DNA of 12,025 nt from an uncultured Micrococcales bacterium (lineage in GTDB: Bacteria > Actinomycetota > Actinomycetes > Actinomycetales > Microbacteriaceae), in contig CAINTU010000072.1 in assembly GCA_903853515.1 (NCBI GenBank), positions 1 through 12,025 of the forward strand. Direction: 5' to 3'. Under the pieces are notes generated by a model. It saw only the letters and a list, made by a program, of their open reading frames with translations. It searched no databases and had not been told where the DNA came from. This document shows positions 1 to 7,941 of the stretch, in pieces. The position numbers were made by a program, and so were the translations under genes. Position 1 is the first letter of the stretch. The number at the start of each line of letters is the position of its first letter.

Positions 1-651
1 ATCGGTAAGCACCATCAGCTTCTCGGCACCTAGGGCTACCGCCAGCGACGACGCAGCCAAGTCAGCGTTGACATTAAGCAATTCGCCCTCGGCTGTTGGT
101 GCGACGCTAGAGACGACTGGCACCTGCCCGGCCTCAAGCGCCTCAAAAATGACTCTCGGGTTCACCTGAGTCACTTCACCGACGAAACCTAAATCAACCG
201 GACCGTCACTAGATTCAACAACCGTGAAATCAGCTTTAAACAAATTGAAGTCTAGGCCAGAAAATACCTGGGATTTGGCGCCAGCGGCCGCAATTAGTTG
301 GGCAAGCGGCTCGCCTATTTGATTGCGAAGCACATCTTGAATAATTGGGATGCTCTCTGCTGTGGTCACCCGAAACCCTGATTTGAATTCAGAGGCGATG
401 CCTAGTTCAGTTAACCTTTTAGTAATTTGTGGGCCGCCGCCGTGCAGCACAACAGGCCTAATGCCAACCCAACGCAAATATGCCATGTCTTCAGCGAACG
501 CCTTTTGAAGTTCAGCATCAACCATCGCGTTGCCGCCAAATTTAACTACGACTACTTTGCCGTGAAATTTTTGCAGCCACGGCAGCGACTCAATCAAGGT
601 CACGGCTTTGATGCTGGCAAGTTCAAGCACTTTAGACTCTGCGTTGATCAT
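1..651 (-). CDS. argB: Acetylglutamate kinase, C-terminus beyond window edge
   Basis: N-acetyl-L-glutamate kinase phosphorylates N-acetylglutamate with ATP in the second step of arginine synthesis, in the cytoplasm. The first 217 residues are present and the frame is still open at base 1. The amino-acid-kinase signatures are clear: KFGGNAM at residues 37-43, HGGGPQI at 70-76, GFRVT at 92-96 and NVNADLAA near 193-200, with LTD at the cut. Family members are about 290-300 residues, so roughly a quarter is missing. An N-terminal helix-like segment before KFGG resembles that of arginine-inhibited kinases, so feedback control is plausible but inferred. The ATG at 651-649 overlaps the argJ TGA as ATGA and has no clear Shine-Dalgarno, which suggests translational coupling. 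Confidence 0.95.
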   Translation of the reverse strand, partial: MINAESKVLELASIKAVTLIESLPWLQKFHGKVVVVKFGGNAMVDAELQKAFAEDMAYLRWVGIRPVVLHGGGPQITKRLTELGIASEFKSGFRVTTAESIPIIQDVLRNQIGEPLAQLIAAAGAKSQVFSGLDFNLFKADFTVVESSDGPVDLGFVGEVTQVNPRVIFEALEAGQVPVVSSVAPTAEGELLNVNADLAASSLAVALGAEKLMVLTD

Positions 652-1799
652 GACGAATAGGCGCTGTTCTCTTCGACGTATTCGTGAGTCAAATCGTTGG
701 TAAAAATAGTTGCCGAGTGCGCACCTGAGTTGAGTGCGATTTCGATTTCAACTTTGCGCGGCTTTAGGTCGACCAAATCACGTGAAGCATCGGGCTGGCC
801 TTTTGCTGAAACCCTCACGCCGTTGATTGAAACGTCAATGTCGTAGGGGTCAAACACAGCCTTTGTAGTGCCGACAGCCGCCAAGATGCGCCCCCAGTTG
901 GGATCATTGCCATAAATTGCCGCTTTGAACAAATTATTTCTGGCCACCGAGCGACCAACTTCAATCGCGTCAGCTTCGGTCGCCGCTGAAACCACTTTAA
1001 TCGCAATGTCGTGCGATGAGCCTTCTGCATCGCTAAGCAGCTGCATAGCTAGGTCGGTGCAAACAGCGGTCAATACTTTTTGAAACTCATTTTCGCTTGG
1101 AGCGATTTCGCTCGCACCCGAAGCCATGATCGAAACAGTGTCGTTGGTCGACATGCAGCCATCAGAATCGAGACGGTCAAAACTAACTCTGCAGGCCTCA
1201 CGCAGCGCTGCGTCAAGTTCTCTGCTATCGATAACAGCATCAGTGGTTAGCACAACCAACATCGTGGCAAGCCCCGGCGCAAGCATTCCAGCACCCTTGG
1301 CGATGCCGCCGATAGACCAGCCATCCTGGGTGTGCCAGGCGAGTTTTGGCTTCGAATCGGTGGTCATTATGGCTTCGGCAGCAGCCTCGCCACCCTGATG
1401 ATTCAGCTCGGCAACAGCTGAGCCGACACCCGCTAAAACCTTGTTGCGATCAAGCTGGGCTCCAATGAGTCCGGTTGAACAAACCAAAACATCACCGGCT
1501 GAAATCTCAAGAAGCTCGGCAACCTTTTCGGCAGTGGCGTGAGTGGTTTGAAAACCCTCTGGGCCTGTGTAACAGTTTGCACCACCAGAATTCAAGACGA
1601 CTGCACTAAGTTGGCCGTCAGCGATTGCCTGTTTGCTCCAGAGCACTGGGTTGGCTAGCGCGCGATTAGTTGTGAATACAGCAGCAGCCGAATTCAGCGG
1701 ACCTTCGTTGACAACGAGTGCAACATCTTTGCTGCCTGAACTTTTGAGACCTGCTGCAACTCCGGCGGCTAGAAAACCTCTCGCAACTGTGACACTCAT
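648..1799 (-). CDS. argJ: Glutamate N-acetyltransferase / amino-acid acetyltransferase (ArgJ)
   Basis: ArgJ moves the acetyl group from N-acetylornithine to glutamate, recycling it in the cyclic arginine pathway; some members also use acetyl-CoA for the first step. The 383-residue length is normal. The autocleavage region KGAGMLAPGLATML spans residues 168-181; by family analogy the precursor cuts between Ala178 and Thr179, making Thr179 the nucleophile of the beta chain. STGLIG at 108-113 matches the oxyanion-hole loop, NSGGANCYTG lies at 70-79, and the C-terminus ENSAYSS is typical. The ATG overlaps the argC TGA (ATGA) and the gene's TGA overlaps the argB start. A GGGG stretch 7 nt upstream may serve as a ribosome binding site. 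Whether it is mono- or bifunctional cannot be told from sequence. Confidence 0.96.
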   Translation of the reverse strand: MSVTVARGFLAAGVAAGLKSSGSKDVALVVNEGPLNSAAAVFTTNRALANPVLWSKQAIADGQLSAVVLNSGGANCYTGPEGFQTTHATAEKVAELLEISAGDVLVCSTGLIGAQLDRNKVLAGVGSAVAELNHQGGEAAAEAIMTTDSKPKLAWHTQDGWSIGGIAKGAGMLAPGLATMLVVLTTDAVIDSRELDAALREACRVSFDRLDSDGCMSTNDTVSIMASGASEIAPSENEFQKVLTAVCTDLAMQLLSDAEGSSHDIAIKVVSAATEADAIEVGRSVARNNLFKAAIYGNDPNWGRILAAVGTTKAVFDPYDIDVSINGVRVSAKGQPDASRDLVDLKPRKVEIEIALNSGAHSATIFTNDLTHEYVEENSAYSS

Positions 1800-2854
1800 G
1801 GTGCTACCCCATCGATTGTTAGCCCTGTTGATTCGTCAAAGGCAAGAGCAATGTTCATCGACTGAATGGCAGCGCCGGCTGTGCCCTTGACCAGATTATC
1901 GATTGCGCAAATTATGACTGCGCGATTGGCCGCTTCATCAATCGCTAGGCCAATGAGTGCAAGGTTTGCGCCAAGGGCAGATTTGGTGTTTGGAAATTCG
2001 CCCTGCGGCAACACTCGAACAAAACGTTCGCCAGCATAGGCGCGATCGAACGCCGCGCGAAGTTGATCGATTGTCACGCCCGGTTTTAGCTTTGCAGTGT
2101 TGACTGCGATGATGCCACGAGTCATTGGAACCAGCACTGGTGTGAAGCTGATCTGCGTTTTTGAATCGGTTAGTCGATTCAAGTTTTGTTGAATCTCTGG
2201 GATGTGCCTATGCACGCCACCGACCTGATATGCAGAAGCACCTGCGTTGATTTCACTCGCCAATAGGTTCACGCTGGCGTTGCGGCCGGCCCCAGACGTG
2301 CCTACAGAGAGCACACTTGTTAGATCGCTTGGCTCAATAAGATCGGCGGCAAGCGCTGGCGCAAATGCAAGTGTCACTGCCGTAGCGTTACAACCAGGAA
2401 CAGCGATTCGCGTTGTTGCCGCCAATTTGGCTCGAGCTTTTGTAACGCCATTTGCGAAGTTGCCTGTCAACAACTCGGGCATTCCGTATGGCCAAGTTGC
2501 GTTGTGCTCTGTGCCATAAAATTTCTGCCAAGCAGCTGCGTCTTCAAGACGAAAATCTGCACCGCAATCGATGACTAGTGTTTGGCCGTCAAACCATTTC
2601 GCAATTTCGGCAGATTTGGTGTGTGGCAGTGCCAAAAAAACTACATCATGGTCCTCGAGATTCTCACGATTGGTTTCGACGAATGCTTGATCCGCGAAAG
2701 TTGCCAAGTGCGGATGGATGGCCGATATTTTTTGACCAACATTTGTATTGGCGGTAAGGGTTTTAACCTCGACCATTGGGTGCGAAGCAAGCATGCGCAG
2801 TAACTCACCACCGACGTAACCGCTAGCGCCAACTATGGCAACTTTTAGCTTCAT
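1796..2854 (-). CDS. argC: N-acetyl-gamma-glutamyl-phosphate reductase
   Basis: ArgC reduces N-acetylglutamyl-5-phosphate to the semialdehyde with NADPH, the third step of arginine synthesis. The 352-residue protein starts with a Rossmann motif, VGASGYVGGELLRML, at residues 8-22. The catalytic cysteine is Cys155 in VPGCNATAV (152-160). HRHIPE at 215-220 carries the conserved histidine region, and IDNLVKGTAGAAIQSMNI at 318-335 is the usual C-terminal signature. The ATG at 2854 is preceded by AGGA about 9 nt upstream. The 51-nt gap to pheT is the largest spacer between infC and argB after the infC leader itself; I saw no convincing ARG box, promoter or terminator in it. Order argC-argJ-argB is the usual actinobacterial one. 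Confidence 0.97.
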   Translation of the reverse strand: MKLKVAIVGASGYVGGELLRMLASHPMVEVKTLTANTNVGQKISAIHPHLATFADQAFVETNRENLEDHDVVFLALPHTKSAEIAKWFDGQTLVIDCGADFRLEDAAAWQKFYGTEHNATWPYGMPELLTGNFANGVTKARAKLAATTRIAVPGCNATAVTLAFAPALAADLIEPSDLTSVLSVGTSGAGRNASVNLLASEINAGASAYQVGGVHRHIPEIQQNLNRLTDSKTQISFTPVLVPMTRGIIAVNTAKLKPGVTIDQLRAAFDRAYAGERFVRVLPQGEFPNTKSALGANLALIGLAIDEAANRAVIICAIDNLVKGTAGAAIQSMNIALAFDESTGLTIDGVAP

Positions 2855-2905
2855 CTTGGGTTCCTGACTTCTAGGTTGAGTTTCTTAGCTTTCTTGAATT
2901 TGCGA

Positions 2906-5431
2906 CTAGGCGCGAATAGTGGCACCGTAAGCGACGTGAGCGGCTGAGACAGCATTGTCTCTGGCCTCTGACGCTTCGGCCTGAGTAAGGGTTCGATCAT
3001 TCGCTCTGAAGCGCAGAGCGAAAGTTATCGACTTCATTCCGGCTGGAATATTTGATCCGCGATAGTCATCGACGAGTGCTATCGATTCGAGCAATTCACC
3101 AGAAGCATCACGCACGGTTGCCAGCAATTCTGCTGCCGCAACTTCTTGCGCAACAACCAGTGAAAGATCTTGCGTAGCCGCTGGGTAAGTTGAAATCGAC
3201 TCTGCGCTCACCTGGTGAGGTGCTGCAGCAAAAAGTTTGTCTAAGTCAATTTCAAGCACTGCAACTTGCCTTGGCAAATCGCCTTCGATAGCTAACTCTG
3301 GGTGAAGTTCGCCCACCAAGCCCACCAGCGTATCGAGTTTTTTTGAGCCAGAATCTTGTGCCGCATAAATGTGCGCGGCCCGCCCAGGATGCATGAATTC
3401 GATCGAGGCTTGTTCGAATCGAAGAGTCGCACCAACTGCGCGCGCTGCCAAATTAGCTGCCTGCATTGCGTCGACGTAACTCGCGCCAGTTGATTTTCGC
3501 CCAAGCTGCGCCTGAACTCGGTCACCAACAAAAAGAGCACCAAGTTTTAGTGGTTGAACCGGCAACGAAGCCTCTAACTTGGCTATTTCTGCAGCTGAAG
3601 GCCTGCTCAACGCGCTTGGCAACGAAATCTCTTGCGGCGTTGCGACACTCGCAAAAACAGAACCGATTTCAAAAATGCCCAAATCGGTTAGTCCGCGCGA
3701 TAGGTTGCGCTTAGCGGTTTCTAACAGCCCTGGCAAAAGGCTCAAACGCATTTGATTCAAGTCTTCTTGCATAGCGTTAGCGAGAACAACCGGGGTCGAA
3801 CCAATACCGAATACAGCGTTGGTCGCATCCGAAACAAATGGATAGTTCAGCACTTCACTGTGACCGGTCGAAGCCAAAGTCTCTGCGATTGCGCGCTTGC
3901 GTTTTTGACGAGGCGTTAGCCCACGCCCAGGCGGTGCTACCGGTAACCGCGCAGGTATTTGATCGAAACCGATAATGCGAGCAATTTCTTCGACAAGATC
4001 GGTTTTGTGTTTCAAATCTGGGCGCCAGCTTGGTGGCGACACTTGCAATGCACCATCTGCTTCTTCGAAAACGCAACCAATTTCTAGCAGAGTCTGAGTT
4101 ATCTGATTTGCCGAATAGTGCACACCTGTGACTTGCTCTGCAAAATCGATTGGCAACCAAATTCGGGCCGCCTGTGCAACATGATCAAAATATGCACCGA
4201 GCGAGTCAGCGACCCCGCTTGCGTGAACTTCAAGCAATTGCACAACTCTGGCAGCAGCGTTCTCAGCAACCTGAGGGTCTACCCCGCGCTCAAAACGCTT
4301 TGACGCCTCGCTTGGCAACTTGTGGCGGCGCGCAGAACGAGCAATCGAAACACCATCAAAATTTGCCGACTCGATCAGAACGCTTGTTGTTGACTTCGAA
4401 ACCTCGGTGCTTTCGCCACCCATCACGCCAGCAAGGCCGATTGTACCGCTGCCATCTGCAATAACCAAATCCTCTTGGCTAAGGTTTCGCAATTGGCCAT
4501 CAAGTGTCTTCAGCGTTTCGCCCGAGTGTGCACGCCGAACGTTTAGACCACCATTTAGTTTTTCGAGATCATATGCATGGATAGGCTGGCCGAGCTCAAG
4601 CATCACATAGTTGGTGATGTCGACAATCAGAGAGATTGATCGCATGCCGGCAAGTTTGAGGCGCGAAACCATAAAAGCTGGAGTTGGCTTTGTAGCGTCA
4701 ACGTTTCTAACTACACGCAGCACAAACTTTGAGACGCCGTCTTTGCCGCGAATAGGTGCTTGATCGGCGATGTTTAGTTCGAAGCCGTGAGCCCGTTCAA
4801 CGTGAACATTACCGGCTGGGTCACGGAACTCGGCTTTGGTCGCATGAGAGTATTCGCGCGCAATGCCGCGGATAGAAAAACAGTATCCACGGTCTGGCGT
4901 GACGTTGACTTCGGCCGCTTCGTCGTCAAGTGATAACAACTCAAGCGCGTTGGTGCCAACTTTTGGATCTAGGCCGATTTGAGCAAGGCGCAAAATGCCG
5001 TCGTGGTCATCGTTCAGCCCAAGCTCGCGACCAGAGGCAATCATGCCATCGCTGATGTGGCCATAGGTGCTGCGAGCGGCGATTTTGAAATCGCCAGGCA
5101 ATACTGCCCCAGGCAAAGTCACGACAACCTTGTCGCCAGGCATAAAGTTTTTCGCACCGCAAACTATGCCGCGCACGTCAGCGCCACCATCGGCAGCTTT
5201 CTCGCCCACAGGCGCGACGCGAACTTGACACCAACGAATAGTTTTGCCATTTGAGGCGTCTTCTTCGACGAATTCGAGCACTTGGCCAACCACAATTGGG
5301 CCAGTCAAAGAGAAAGAGTGCTTGCCCTCTTCTTCTAAGCCGATTTTGACAAGCTCGGCCATCACAGAATCTGCGCTCGCACCAACCGGTAGGTCGACGC
5401 TTTCAGCTAGCCATGAAAGTGGAATGCGCAT
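2906..5431 (-). CDS. pheT: Phenylalanyl-tRNA synthetase beta subunit
   Basis: PheT is the larger subunit of the (alpha-beta)2 enzyme that charges tRNA-Phe; it holds the editing site and contacts the tRNA. At 841 residues it is full length. Visible domains in order: an OB-fold tRNA-binding domain at about 44-150; the B3/B4 editing domain at about 225-400, with DITNYVMLELGQPIHAYDL at 271-289 and ASKRFERGVDP at 376-386; the B5 domain at about 421-495; a catalytic-like core to about 735 (HPGRAA at 681-686); and the C-terminal ferredoxin-like anticodon-binding domain at 746-840, starting at STYPAATQDLSLVV. The start shares a base with the pheS stop (TAATG), so translation is probably coupled and the subunits made in equal amounts. 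No frameshift or missing domain is seen. Confidence 0.98.
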   Translation of the reverse strand: MRIPLSWLAESVDLPVGASADSVMAELVKIGLEEEGKHSFSLTGPIVVGQVLEFVEEDASNGKTIRWCQVRVAPVGEKAADGGADVRGIVCGAKNFMPGDKVVVTLPGAVLPGDFKIAARSTYGHISDGMIASGRELGLNDDHDGILRLAQIGLDPKVGTNALELLSLDDEAAEVNVTPDRGYCFSIRGIAREYSHATKAEFRDPAGNVHVERAHGFELNIADQAPIRGKDGVSKFVLRVVRNVDATKPTPAFMVSRLKLAGMRSISLIVDITNYVMLELGQPIHAYDLEKLNGGLNVRRAHSGETLKTLDGQLRNLSQEDLVIADGSGTIGLAGVMGGESTEVSKSTTSVLIESANFDGVSIARSARRHKLPSEASKRFERGVDPQVAENAAARVVQLLEVHASGVADSLGAYFDHVAQAARIWLPIDFAEQVTGVHYSANQITQTLLEIGCVFEEADGALQVSPPSWRPDLKHKTDLVEEIARIIGFDQIPARLPVAPPGRGLTPRQKRKRAIAETLASTGHSEVLNYPFVSDATNAVFGIGSTPVVLANAMQEDLNQMRLSLLPGLLETAKRNLSRGLTDLGIFEIGSVFASVATPQEISLPSALSRPSAAEIAKLEASLPVQPLKLGALFVGDRVQAQLGRKSTGASYVDAMQAANLAARAVGATLRFEQASIEFMHPGRAAHIYAAQDSGSKKLDTLVGLVGELHPELAIEGDLPRQVAVLEIDLDKLFAAAPHQVSAESISTYPAATQDLSLVVAQEVAAAELLATVRDASGELLESIALVDDYRGSNIPAGMKSITFALRFRANDRTLTQAEASEARDNAVSAAHVAYGATIRA

Positions 5432-6471
5432 TAGAGCACCATTCCAAAATGCTGAGTGAAGCGAACATCGCCCTCAACCATATCTCGCATGTCTTTAACA
5501 TCGTTTCGAAACATCAATGTGCGTTCGATGCCCATGCCAAAAGCGAATCCGCTGTGCACTTCGGGATCGATGCCACAGGCAAGCAAAACATTCGGGTTGA
5601 CCATGCCGCAGCCACCCCACTCAACCCAGCGCGCACCACCTTTGGCACCAGGATGCCAAACGTCAAGCTCTGCAGAAGGTTCGGTGAAAGGAAAAAAGCT
5701 TGGGCGCAGACGGATCTTGGCCTCTTCGCCAAACATAATTTTTGCGAAATGTTCTAGCGTGCCTTTTAAATCGGCCATGGTTAGGCCTTTGTCGATGGCC
5801 AAGCCTTCGACCTGATGAAAAACCGGTGTGTGAGTGGCGTCGAGTTCGTCTGTGCGAAATACTCGACCTGGGCACAGCACATAAATAGGCAGTTCGCGCT
5901 CGAGCATCGAACGGATCTGTACCGGCGAAGTGTGTGTTCTAAGCACAAGGTGAGCGCTCGCCGGTTCAACAAAAAAAGTGTCTTGCATAGCTCGAGCAGG
6001 ATGGTCGGCATCAAAATTAAGTGCGTCGAAGTTGAACCACTCGCTCTCGAGCTCTGGGCCTTCTGCAATTTGCCAACCCATACCAACAAAAACATCGCTA
6101 ATTTCGTCTTGCAAAAGCGATAGCGGGTGGCGACCACCAACTGGGATTGTGTTAATCACGGCCGACATGTCGACTGCCTCGGCAGCCAATTTGGCGGCAG
6201 CAGCAACCGCGTAGAACTGCTCTTCTGCGCTTGAGAAAGCTTGATTTAATTGCGCACGCGCCTGGCCAACGAGTTTGCCGGCAGCAGCTTTTTGGTCATT
6301 GGCAGTTGTTGCAAGCGCAGCATTTAGTTTGGCAATCGCCGAGCTCTCACCGATGGCAGCCGAACGCACAGCGCGAAGGCTATCTAGATCAACTGCACTG
6401 GCAATCAGCGCGAGGGCATCAGAAACCGCTTGGTTGACGCTCTGCTCGCTAATCTGATTCTCGCTCGACAT
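5431..6471 (-). CDS. pheS: Phenylalanyl-tRNA synthetase alpha subunit
   Basis: PheS is the catalytic class II subunit that activates phenylalanine and transfers it to tRNA-Phe. From the ATG at 6471 the product is 346 residues. An N-terminal helical coiled-coil arm spans about the first 100 residues. The class II core follows: RTHTSPVQIR, motif 2 GRVFRTDELDATHTPVFHQVEG (abutting pieces GRVFR and FHQVEG), FTEPSAELDVW, and motif 3 GFAFGMGIERTLMFRN near the C-terminus. A TTG at 6480 would add three residues, but neither start has a Shine-Dalgarno; ATG is preferred because a -10 box at 6485-6480 overlaps the TTG. The gene starts 18 nt after the methyltransferase stop and its TAA overlaps the pheT ATG. 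Confidence 0.95.
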   Translation of the reverse strand: MSSENQISEQSVNQAVSDALALIASAVDLDSLRAVRSAAIGESSAIAKLNAALATTANDQKAAAGKLVGQARAQLNQAFSSAEEQFYAVAAAAKLAAEAVDMSAVINTIPVGGRHPLSLLQDEISDVFVGMGWQIAEGPELESEWFNFDALNFDADHPARAMQDTFFVEPASAHLVLRTHTSPVQIRSMLERELPIYVLCPGRVFRTDELDATHTPVFHQVEGLAIDKGLTMADLKGTLEHFAKIMFGEEAKIRLRPSFFPFTEPSAELDVWHPGAKGGARWVEWGGCGMVNPNVLLACGIDPEVHSGFAFGMGIERTLMFRNDVKDMRDMVEGDVRFTQHFGMVL

Positions 6472-6479
6472 AGTGTTCA

Positions 6480-6485
6480 AGTATA
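6480..6485 (-). promoter_or_regulatory. Candidate -10 element for a leaderless pheS transcript
   Basis: The minus strand reads TATACT, five of six matches to TATAAT, ending 8 nt before the pheS ATG. There is no purine-rich ribosome binding site in the 18-nt gap. A start of transcription at or next to the ATG would give a leaderless mRNA, which is common in actinobacteria. The -35 side is weak (TTCGCT with a 16-nt spacer), so this is inferred from the -10 match and the missing Shine-Dalgarno. Confidence 0.45.
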
Positions 6486-6489
6486 TCGG

Positions 6490-7287
6490 CTAGGCGTTTT
6501 GAGCGAAGGCAGACGCGTATAGGCAAACGCTGGCGGCCGTAGCAAGATTCAAACTCTCGGCTGCGCCATAGATCGGCACCGCAGCAACTTGATCTGCAAG
6601 TTTGAGGGTTTCGGGTTCAAAACCCCAAGCCTCATTGCCAAATAGCCAAGCGGTTGGTTGTGCGAGTGAAGCGGTTGCGCTCAGTTCTGGCAACTCTTTG
6701 CCAGACGCATCGGCAGCTAAAATCTGCAGGCCGGCAGCCTTTAATACATTTGCCAATGCAGCGACGTCTTGATCGATAACAATAGGCAAATGAAAAAGCG
6801 AACCGGTGGTCGAGCGAACAACCTTTGGGTTGTAAACATCAACAGATCCCGTTGAAAAAATAACTGCATCAGCCCCAGCTGCATCGGCTGCCCGCAAAAC
6901 GGTACCGGCATTACCCGGGTCGCGAATTTGTGACAGCACAGCAATTAGCTTTGGCTGACCAGCCAAAACCTCTTCGATGCTCACGTGCAGCTGATGACAA
7001 ACGGCAAGGATTCCCTGTGGGGTTGTGGTGTCGCTCAGTGAAGCGAGCACGCGTTCGTCGACCAAAGCGATATCGATGCGTTTAGCTTTAGCCGCGGCAG
7101 CAAGATCTGCATGGCGCGCCAAAAATTCCTCGGTGGCATAAGCCTCGAGAATTAGTTTTGGTCGATCGAGTGCCTCACGAAAGCCTTGCGGGCCTTCAAG
7201 CAGAAAGAGCCCGGTCTCAGACCGGGCGTCTTTCTTTGCCAGTTTGGCAACCCCACGAACCTTTGCGGCCTTGGGATCGGTAAGCAA
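6490..7287 (-). CDS. TrmH/SpoU-family RNA 2'-O-ribose methyltransferase
   Basis: This SPOUT-fold enzyme methylates a ribose 2'-OH in RNA using S-adenosylmethionine. An N-terminal substrate-binding domain (about residues 24-100, FLLEGPQGFREAL) precedes the SPOUT domain. Motif 1 is IRDPGNAGTVLRAA (121-134), motif 2 WLFGNEAWGF (214-223) and motif 3 VPIYGAAESLNLATAASV (237-254); the last two form the knotted SAM site. The 265-residue length is typical. The target, rRNA or tRNA, cannot be read from sequence; position after rplT suggests a ribosomal role but is only suggestive. The TTG at 7287 is the only usable start, since a stop lies four codons upstream; it begins 5 nt after the rplT TAA with no good Shine-Dalgarno, so it probably depends on rplT translation. 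Confidence 0.93.
   Translation of the reverse strand: MLTDPKAAKVRGVAKLAKKDARSETGLFLLEGPQGFREALDRPKLILEAYATEEFLARHADLAAAAKAKRIDIALVDERVLASLSDTTTPQGILAVCHQLHVSIEEVLAGQPKLIAVLSQIRDPGNAGTVLRAADAAGADAVIFSTGSVDVYNPKVVRSTTGSLFHLPIVIDQDVAALANVLKAAGLQILAADASGKELPELSATASLAQPTAWLFGNEAWGFEPETLKLADQVAAVPIYGAAESLNLATAASVCLYASAFAQNA
7209..7227. repeat. Strong inverted repeat inside the methyltransferase gene, terminator-shaped
   Basis: A perfect 9-bp inverted repeat, GCCCGGTCT and AGACCGGGC, is separated by a single base. As RNA it would form a 7-bp G+C-rich stem with a 5-nt loop. On the minus (coding) strand it is followed by TCTTTCTGCTT and on the plus strand by GTCTTTCTTTG, so both sides look loosely like intrinsic terminators. 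It covers codons 21-27 of the methyltransferase gene, about 66 nt past the rplT stop. The termination role is inference; the tails are interrupted by C and G. Confidence 0.5.
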
Positions 7288-7292
7288 TGGGC

Positions 7293-7676
7293 TTACTTAA
7301 CCTTTGGCGCTGAAGTGTTGGCAGGCAATGCCGACTTTGCAGTGGCAACCAGCGAAGCAAAAGTCTTCGGCTCGTTCACTGCGAGGTCAGCAAGGATTCG
7401 ACGGTCAACTGTTACGCCGGCCAAGTTCAATCCTTGGATTAGACGGTTGTAAGTTAGGCCGTTTGCACGCGATGCTGCGTTGATGCGCTGGATCCAGAGG
7501 CGACGGAAGTTACCTTTTTTGTCGCGACGGTCGTTGAACGCATAAACCAGCGAGTGCAGCATCTGCTGCTTCGCCATGCGGTAAAGACGTGAACGCTGGC
7601 CACGGTAACCCTTGGCGCGTTCCATAACTGTGCGGCGCTTCTTCAAAGCGTTAACCGCGTTTTTTACTCTTGCCAT
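7293..7676 (-). CDS. rplT: 50S ribosomal protein L20
   Basis: L20 binds 23S rRNA early in large-subunit assembly and in several bacteria represses its own operon. The 127-residue protein has the family N-terminus MARVKNAVNALKKRR and the long basic helix (YRGQRSRLYRMAKQQ), then the globular domain with NDRRDKKGNFRRLWIQRINA and LTYNRLIQGL. The C-terminal tail (ATAKSALPANTSAPKVK) is short and low in complexity. AGGAG lies about 7 nt upstream of the ATG, a strong ribosome binding site. It follows rpmI by 25 nt, the universal infC-rpmI-rplT order. Confidence 0.99.
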   Translation of the reverse strand: MARVKNAVNALKKRRTVMERAKGYRGQRSRLYRMAKQQMLHSLVYAFNDRRDKKGNFRRLWIQRINAASRANGLTYNRLIQGLNLAGVTVDRRILADLAVNEPKTFASLVATAKSALPANTSAPKVK

Positions 7677-7701
7677 TTGACTCTCCTAATAAATCTTTGG
7701 G

Positions 7702-7896
7702 TTACTTGCCGAGCTGCTTCTTGATGGTCTTGAAGTCAGCGGCCGAAACAACCTGGTCTTGGTTCAAGCGGCGGGTGCGACGGCTCGACTTGTGCTCGAG
7801 GTTGTGGCGCATGTTGATCTGTTGCTTCATCAACTTGCCGCTGCCAGTGAAACGAAAGCGCTTCTTGGCACCGGAGTGGGTCTTCTGCTTTGGCAT
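7702..7896 (-). CDS. rpmI: 50S ribosomal protein L35
   Basis: L35 is a small basic protein of the large ribosomal subunit. The 64-residue product is full length with the family signature MPKQKTHSGAKKRFRFTGSGK, written here as MPKQKTHSGAKKRF then RFTGSGK, followed by RHNLEHKSSRRTRRL. A strong Shine-Dalgarno, AGGAG, sits 6 nt before the ATG. It lies 45 nt after infC and 25 nt before rplT. No zinc-binding cysteines are present, as usual for L35. Confidence 0.98.
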   Translation of the reverse strand: MPKQKTHSGAKKRFRFTGSGKLMKQQINMRHNLEHKSSRRTRRLNQDQVVSAADFKTIKKQLGK

Positions 7897-7941
7897 TGCT
7901 ATCTCCTGTTTTTATTTGCAGCAACTTAAAGTTACTGAAAC

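Noticed and set aside
427..660. Plus-strand open frame of 77 codons antisense to argB
   Set aside because: It is a shadow of the argB frame: the minus strand shows clear kinase motifs, and this frame has no family signature or ribosome binding site.
1200..1213. Perfect 14-bp palindrome ACGCAGCGCTGCGT inside argJ
   Set aside because: It lies in well-conserved coding sequence, has no loop or T-run, and a single such palindrome in 12 kb is compatible with chance.
2855..2905. pheT-argC gap examined for an ARG box, attenuator or promoter
   Set aside because: Only a loose AAGAAA direct repeat was seen; no symmetric operator, good -10/-35 pair or hairpin was found.
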